A stretch of DNA of 64,000 nt, taken from the NCBI RefSeq assembly GCF_004210375.1, contig NC_134828.1, positions 21,444,400 to 21,508,399 of the forward strand. Reading direction: 5' to 3'. The notes below the pieces were generated by a model. It was not told the origin of the DNA, searched no databases, and was given only the letters and a program-made list of their open reading frames with translations. The number at the start of each line of letters is the position of its first letter. Position 1 is the stretch's first letter. The DNA is from Tachypleus tridentatus. Taxonomy: Eukaryota > Arthropoda > Merostomata > Xiphosura > Limulidae. Positions 57,506 through 64,000 of the stretch are shown piece after piece. The position numbers and the translations under genes were made by a program.

Positions 57506-57784
57506 GTTTGTTTGTTTGTTTCTGAATTTCGCGCAAAGCTACTCGAGGGCTATCTGTGCTAGCCGTCCCTAATTTAGCAGTGTAAGACTAGAGAGAAGGC
57601 AGGTGGTCATCACCACCCACCGCCAACTCTTGGGTTACTCTCTTACCAACGAATAGTGGGACTGACCGTCACATTATAACGCCCCCACGGGTGAAAGGGC
57701 GAGGATGTTTGGTGCGACGGGGATTCGAACCCGCGACCCTCAGATTACAAGTCAACGCCTCAACACGCTTGGCCATGCAGGGCC
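57506..57784 (-). mobile_element. tRNA-Thr-like SINE with target-site duplication
   Basis: Minus orientation, (GTTT)n tail, full body and head. Flanked by TTCTTGTATT at 57496-57505 and 57785-57794. Confidence 0.93.
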
Positions 57785-57951
57785 TTCTTGTATTCGACTG
57801 AGAAAAATGTGTTGACAATTGTTTTATTGAGATATAACCATTTCTTTTTTTAATGAGACACCAATTTTTATGCAACAAAGTGCCGAATTTTTTACAACAA
57901 TGTGTAATTCCTCATCATGAAAAATACGAGCTATAATTACTAACTTACGTG

Positions 57952-58227
57952 AGCCCGGCATGGCCAGGTTGTTAAGGCACTCGACTCGTACCTGAGGGTT
58001 GCAGGTTCTGAATCCCCGTTACACCAAACATTTTCGCCATTTCAGCCGTGGGGGAGTTATAATGTGACGATCAATCCCACTATTCGTTGGTAAAAGAGTA
58101 GCACAAGAGTTAGCAATGGATAGTGATGACTAACTGCTTTCCCTCTATTCTTACACTGCTAAATTAGGGACGGCTAGCGCAGATAATCCTCGTGTAACTT
58201 TGCGCAAAGCTCAACAACAAAACAAAC
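57952..58227 (+). mobile_element. tRNA-Thr-like SINE, full length
   Basis: Head GCCCGGCATGGCCAGG, anticodon arm with a deletion (CGACTCGTACCTGAGG), box B GGTTCTGAATCCCC with one inserted base, body, tail CAACAACAAAACAAAC. Confidence 0.88.
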
Positions 58228-58308
58228 ATTTCTACGCAGCTAGTTTAACGAGTTTAAATGCGGAATCCGCCATTTTTTAATCACTAGTTCTTGCAGACGT
58301 CAAATAGT

Positions 58309-58349
58309 AGCTTTCGTGTAGCTTTGCGCTGAATTCAAAACAAACCAAA
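58309..58349 (+). mobile_element. SINE 3' tail fragment
   Basis: TTCGTGTAGCTTTGCGCTGA plus ATTCAAAACAAACCAAA; only the 3' end remains. Confidence 0.65.
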
Positions 58350-58884
58350 TTACCTAACTAATTAGATTCTCACTTTGAAACAAATAAATCTAAAAATGCA
58401 AACAAGCAATATTTCAAGATGTCTTCAGAAAAGAAAGTAACAAAAACATAAAAAGGTAGACTATGCAAATATTAGTTGGATGAGTCGTTCCTTGTATCCC
58501 CCTCGCTAACAACGCCTACAAACAAACCAGCTTTAAGATCTATATATTGACAAAAACCGAACTTTTCTGTGTAGTAATAAAATCAGTTTTTCACCTTTTT
58601 CAGCACAAGTTAAATTCACTTTTTTGTTCTCACCTTTGACGAAAATCGTAATTTTCTTGTTTTCGATTTATACTTTGTGACAAAGTTCAGCAAATAACCA
58701 CACAGGATGAGTTTCGTTGATTCTTTTATTTCGTCAAGATAAAATATTAGACACAATATTTCGTAAAATATGTGGTTTAGTTAGATACACCGCTGCAGAA
58801 ACTCTGTTAAAAGTTTGAAACAAACGTAATGTTTCCAAGCTTTCGAACATATAATAGAAAGATCAATGTTATTTTAACCCAAAG
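58350..58884. other. intergenic, no gene seen
   Basis: AT-rich; nothing recognised. Confidence 0.4.
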
Positions 58885-59160
58885 TTGTTTTGTTTTGAAT
58901 TTCGCGCAAGGCTACACGAGGAGTTTCTGTGCTAGCCGTCCCTAATTCAGCAGTGTAAGACTAGAGGGAAGGCAGCTATTCATCACCACCCACCGCCAAC
59001 TCTTGGGCTACTCCATTATCAACAAATTGTAGAATTGAATGTAACATTTTAACGTCCCCATGGCTGCAAGGGCGAGCATGTTTGGTACGATGGGGATTTG
59101 AAACTGCAACCCCTCAGATTACGAGTCGAGTGCCTTAACCACCTAGTCACGCGCCGGGCC
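58885..59160 (-). mobile_element. tRNA-Thr-like SINE, full length
   Basis: Minus orientation; body GCTAGCCGTCCCTAATTC, head ending GTCACGCGCCGGGCC with extra bases. The last identified element before the assembly gap. Confidence 0.88.
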
Positions 59161-59279
59161 TTTCAACATAAGAATATATTTGAGTACAAAAGCATTATTA
59201 CATCCAAACACATTGTAAACATAATTATGCAATAAATTCTATAAAAAATATTGCTATATTTCTATGGTAATTATCATTG

Positions 59280-59779
59280 NNNNNNNNNNNNNNNNNNNNN
59301 NNNNNNNNNNNNNNNNNNNNNNNNNNNNNNNNNNNNNNNNNNNNNNNNNNNNNNNNNNNNNNNNNNNNNNNNNNNNNNNNNNNNNNNNNNNNNNNNNNNN
59401 NNNNNNNNNNNNNNNNNNNNNNNNNNNNNNNNNNNNNNNNNNNNNNNNNNNNNNNNNNNNNNNNNNNNNNNNNNNNNNNNNNNNNNNNNNNNNNNNNNNN
59501 NNNNNNNNNNNNNNNNNNNNNNNNNNNNNNNNNNNNNNNNNNNNNNNNNNNNNNNNNNNNNNNNNNNNNNNNNNNNNNNNNNNNNNNNNNNNNNNNNNNN
59601 NNNNNNNNNNNNNNNNNNNNNNNNNNNNNNNNNNNNNNNNNNNNNNNNNNNNNNNNNNNNNNNNNNNNNNNNNNNNNNNNNNNNNNNNNNNNNNNNNNNN
59701 NNNNNNNNNNNNNNNNNNNNNNNNNNNNNNNNNNNNNNNNNNNNNNNNNNNNNNNNNNNNNNNNNNNNNNNNNNNNNNN
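59280..59779. other. assembly gap, exactly 500 N
   Basis: A run of exactly 500 N, a placeholder size commonly used when contigs are joined by long-range data. True distance, and even direct adjacency, of the two sides is unknown. Confidence 0.98.
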
Positions 59780-61075
59780 AAGGTGTTGAGAGAGTTGATT
59801 TGTGTTATTATTACCTCTGTAATCCCTCTATAGCCCCATTATAAGACTGCTATCAGAGGTGTTGAGAGTTGAGAGATTTGTGTTAATTACTACCTTGTAA
59901 TCCTCTATAGTATAAGACTGCTATCAGAGGTGCTGAGAGAGTTGATTTGTGTTAATTACTACCTCTGTAATCCTCTATAGTCATTAGACTGCTATCAGAG
60001 GTGTTGAGAGAGTTGATTTGTGTTAATTACTACCTCTGTAATCCTCTATAGTCACCTGTGACTGCTATCAGAGGTGTTGAGAGAGTTTGATTTAAAGTTA
60101 ATGTACTACCTCTGTAATCCTCTCATATTCATTAGACAGCTATAAGAGGTGCTGAGAGAGTTGATTTGTGTTAATTACTACCTCTGTAATCCTCTATAGT
60201 CACTAGACACGCTATAAGAGGTGTTGAAGAGAGTTGATTTGTGTTAACACTACCTTTGTAATCCCTATAGTCATTAGACTGCTATCAGAGTGTGTTGAGA
60301 GAGTTGATTTGTGTTAATTACTACCTTTGTAATCCCTCTATAGTCATTAGACTGCTATCATAGGTGTTGAGAGAATTGATTTGTGTTAATTACTACCCTT
60401 GTAATCCTCTATAGTTATTAGACTGCTATCATAGGTGCTGAGAGAGTTGATTTGTGTTAATTACTACCTTGTAATCCCTCATATTACTGCTATCATCAGG
60501 TGTTGAGAGAGTTGATTTGTGTTAATTACTACCTTTGTAATCCTCTATAGTCATTAGACTGCTATCAGAGGTGCTGAGAGAGTTGATTTGTGTTAATTGC
60601 TTTCACTTTGTAAATCTATCTATATAGTAGACTGCTATCATAGGTGCTGAGAGAGTTGATTTGTGTTAATTACTACCTTTGTAATCCTCTATAGTCACTA
60701 GACTACTGTCAGAGGTGTTGAGAGTGTTGTTGACCTAATTATTGCCTGTGTAATCCTCTAAGTCACTAGACTGCTATCAGAGGTGTTAAAAAGTCTTGTT
60801 GACTCATGTTAATTAGTATCTTTATAACTTCTATAGTCACTAGACTACTGTCAGAGGTGTGCTAAGAGTGTTGTTGACTCATGTTACTATTACCTTGTAA
60901 TCCTCTCTAGTCACTAGACTACTCTCAGAGGTGTTAAGAGTGTTGTTGACTCATGTTAATTATTGCCTGTGTAATCCCTCTAAGTCACTAGACTGTTATC
61001 ATAGGTGTTAAAAGTGTGTTGTTGACTCATGTTGATTACTGTCTTGTAATCCTCTATAGTCACTTGACTGTTGCC
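59780..61075 (+). repeat. 71-bp minisatellite abutting the gap
   Basis: About 18 copies of TCAGAGGTGTTGAGAGAGTT, GATTTGTGTTAATTACTACC, TCTGTAATCCTCTATAGTCA, TTAGACTGCTA. Copies differ by many 1-2 base indels, unlike the cleaner arrays left of the gap. The right-hand copies shift to GTGTTGTTGACTCATGTT. The contig break inside this array probably caused the gap. Confidence 0.93.
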
Positions 61076-61218
61076 AAGGGAATTAAAAGAAATGGTAACC
61101 CATATAATTGATACATTTCTAATCTTGTATAGTCACATTGAAAGGCATTTTTGTAGTCAATGTCAATTGAGACTAAGATTAGTTAATATAATAGTAACAT
61201 TTGTATTTTTTTCTTCAG

Positions 61219-61366
61219 ACTCTTCTTCAAGGAGACCAGAGCCAATTGGAGCTGAGGAAAACCCAAACGGTTGTCCAAAATTATAAACGTGGTTTGAAAC
61301 GCATAACTGTGAAACCAGTGGCATTCTGGAGGAACGAACGTGTCGATTACAGACGTACATCAAAAG
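61219..61366 (+). CDS. CENP-C-like exon carrying the CENP-C motif (partial gene)
   Basis: Acceptor TTTTTTTCTTCAG and donor AAAAG|GTATGT. The phase-0 frame encodes TLLQGDQSQLELRKTQTVV, QNYKRGLKRITVKPVAFW, RNERVDYRRTSKG, ending in phase 1. The K-R-x-x-x-R-x-x-x-K-P-x-x-F-W-R-N-E-R-V-D-Y arrangement matches my recall of the CENP-C motif (animal and yeast versions end P-x-x-Y/F-W-R-x-E-R-x-D-Y). In CENP-C this motif binds the CENP-A nucleosome acidic patch and H3-variant tail at centromeres, and a cupin dimer domain follows in later exons. None of those later exons were recognised before 64000. Upstream exons would lie in or beyond the gap. Confidence 0.72.
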
Positions 61367-64000
61367 GTATGTGTTTATTATTGTGGCGGATGTTTTTGTT
61401 CAACTTAATTGTTCATATGTGTTTGTAGGAATGATGTTTATAATAAATTATGAATACTCAAATTCTGGTAGCATAATATATTTTTTTTTTAAATTAGAAA
61501 ACGTATTCAAGGTAAAATTGCTTAATTGGTTTGAAGGTCCTGCACAAAATTTTGTGCATTATTTTAGTATTTGAGTGCATTATAATGTGGTCCATGTAAT
61601 AGAAAAATGTTACTATAAAAAAGCTTAACTTCTTTCAATTTTCTTAGATTATATCCTGAAGTTAGTGCTGCTGGTCATTGTAGTTAATAAATCATTGAAA
61701 AAATATATTTAATATGCAGAATTATTTTAACACTAAACAGTACTCTTTACTCAAGTCTAAATGTGAAAATATTTGTGTTTACAAAGCTTTGAATGCATGA
61801 CATTAGGTTGCTACAAGGCAGTATTACTACTTCACTGTGTTCTGTTATTATTTCCATTTTCAGTGTGTTTGTCAGTTTATTTAGTTTTTCAAAATTGTCT
61901 CTTAAAATAATAATGATAGTGTAGTGTGTAGTCGTTGTAATAGAACTGACACATCACAAGATTTTAGGTTTCTTTTTTTTTCCAAAGAACCAAATCAGGA
62001 GAAAAGCTTGGATTTGAAACATGATAAGAGCAGATATTTTGTTCTTGAGTTTAAAAACATGTAGGTGACTCTGCTTTGCATAGAGTTTGAGAGCATGCTT
62101 TATGATCCCATATAAATGGCAGAAATGAAATATATTGGTGCTATAATTAAAGTAAAAATCAGATACTGTGCCAGTAATATCTCCTGGGTGCCAGTAACAT
62201 CCCCTGGGGTCCAAATAGTGTAATGTCATTAAAGTGAAATCTCTGTACCACAGGAGGGCTTTAAAAAAAAAGTTGTGTTGAAGTGAGAAATTTGACAGGT
62301 TTTAATCTTTCTTTTATGATAAATTGGAAAATAGTTTTTAGATATTGATCGAATATTTATAACTCGCTTTATAGGTTTCTTAAGGCTGTGTTTACAGCCT
62401 TCTGTTTGAATAATTCTACTGCAATTTAGATGGTCCTTTCTAATTATCAAGTATAATGTTCCTCGTTGTTCTGTTCACATTCTCTGATTGGTTGAAACTG
62501 GTGTGGTTCAATGTTCTTATAATCAAAATTCATATTATTTTGAATCGAAATGTAGACAAAATGCTTATACACACACACTAAGACAGTTCTGTTGCAATAT
62601 CTAGTCTTTTCTGTGTCAGTGTATTATATTTCTTGTGATGTTGAGCAATCTTCAACATCTCCAGATCATGTGAGTATGATGTTCAGAAAGTTTTACAAAT
62701 TCTAAATGTAAAGTTATTAACACATTTGTATTTTATTAATAATGCTGTGAAATTGTATATTTTGAATATATCTGTTTTGGTGCATTTTACTTTGTATAAG
62801 ACAGTAAAACAAAGTTGGTCAACGCCCTTATATTGGTTAACCCGCTTATGCAATGGGTCATGGGTCAAGGCTATGCCATTGCATCTGTGGACTTGTATTA
62901 AGAATTTTATTGAACTACTGTTTCATGAACTTATGTCAATAAGTTTGGAATCAAATTGTAAATTATAATTCAAACATTGGTATTATATGTAAGTTAATTT
63001 CTTAATTTAAAAGTAAATATTAAAAGAACACATCTAAACGTAGATTTTAGTGAGTCACATGGTATGTTGAATGTAGCACTGGTCAAAATTATATGTTTAT
63101 GATGTCGAAATATTAGGTGTATAGTTTTGTACAAAATAGAAACTCAAATTACTAATACTATCAAGGTAGAATATTTCAATGAGGACCTCGTATCGTTTTT
63201 AGTTTATTGAGATATGGCTTATGTACTAAATCAAACACAGTGGTCCTGTTCACCTCTTTCCATTTTGAAAATGGTCCAGTGTATATATACACTTATTTCA
63301 ATATATGACATGTGAATAACTAATCAACTGCTTAGAATGTCCCCACTGTGGTTTTCTTAAAAACTGACATATTCTTTTGATCCAAGATTTCAAGGAGGTA
63401 GGTTGTGTCTTTAGATATGCTCGAAGTTTCGTATCTTTTTAATTCTAAGTACATCATAGTTACTAAGCTTAATAAAGTACAGTGAAATTTTATGGTATTA
63501 GTATAGTTATTTGTGATTTTTTGGTTTTCAACTGTAAGTTTAAAACCTTAAAATGTTTGATATCCTTCATGTGTGAAATTTTAAGAGGCTTAGCAACTTA
63601 TGTTCAGAAGCAGTTGATTACAAACGTCATAGTGAGAAGAGATAATTGTTTTCTTTATTTTTTGATTTATTGTTCTATATTTTAAGAAAAATAAAGTTAA
63701 TAATCTATTCCTAAATAGTAATAATCTATATACAAATATATAATAATTGAAATGTGAAGGTATATTACAAAATATTAGTCCACTAAAACACAGTAACGAC
63801 AGGGAAGGCTAAAAGTCAGTTTTATATCACTGGTATGTAACATGAGTGCACATGCACCACATCAATGCAAGTTATGTAGTGTTAGTTAGGAATGAATAGG
63901 ATGTCAATTTAATAAAAATAATAAATATATATGCAAATATATACCTTTATGTGATTCAAGCTACTCAGACTAACCATTTGTATTTTTGTGTTATAATACA
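61367..64000. other. probable CENP-C-like intron, no exon seen
   Basis: AT-rich DNA free of the SINEs and long arrays common left of the gap. No cupin-domain exon or other coding region recognised; small open frames are unsupported. Confidence 0.45.

Noticed and set aside
59251..59844. Open frames crossing the N gap
   Set aside because: Unknown bases were read through; meaningless.

Overview
This is a 64 kb piece of a repeat-rich, AT-rich animal genome. Split genes with GT-AG introns, mariner/Tc1 and Jockey-like elements, tRNA-derived SINEs and an exact 500-base N scaffold gap show it is eukaryotic. The dominant ~280 bp SINE, with a tRNA-Thr(CGT)-like head and a CAAA-rich tail, reminds me of horseshoe crab genomes (Tachypleus, Limulus, Carcinoscorpius). 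That organism call is recall-based inference, not something I could search.

Only two host genes are supported. (1) A rhodopsin-class (class A) GPCR on the + strand, probably a neuropeptide receptor. It runs from an exon at 18364 to a stop at 50964, with a poly(A) signal at 51058. Five exons encode TM3 through the C-terminal tail; the TM1-TM2 exon(s) were not found and probably lie upstream. All visible exon phases are compatible. The last exon looks abnormal, because minisatellite-like DNA lies in the TM6 coding region. (2) One exon (61219-61366, + strand) that appears to carry the CENP-C motif of centromere protein C. It lies beyond the N gap, so its link to the GPCR depends on scaffolding.

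Layout: 1-3000 holds a decayed Jockey-like retrotransposon (minus strand) carrying a SINE, then an internally deleted mariner. 3000-7000 is sparse DNA with tRNA-like relics. 7085-10945 holds three consecutive minisatellites. 12373-13622 is a SINE whose middle has been amplified about 16-fold. 13725-14736 is a dead mariner. 15.5-18.2 kb is SINE-rich. 18364-50964 is the receptor gene. Its introns hold at least ten minisatellites, two abutting Tc1 elements, an unidentified decayed reading frame, a 28S rRNA fragment and many SINEs. 51-59.3 kb is intergenic DNA with more SINEs. 59280-59779 is the gap. 59780-61075 is a 71-bp minisatellite, followed by the CENP-C-like exon and intron or intergenic DNA to the end.

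By rough tally, tandem arrays make up about a fifth to a quarter of the window. Several have unit lengths divisible by three (27, 30, 33, 54, 66 bp), which creates long artefactual open frames, including one of about 700 codons at 30.5-32.7 kb. I saw no CRISPR array, bacterial operon, intact tRNA or intact transposon.
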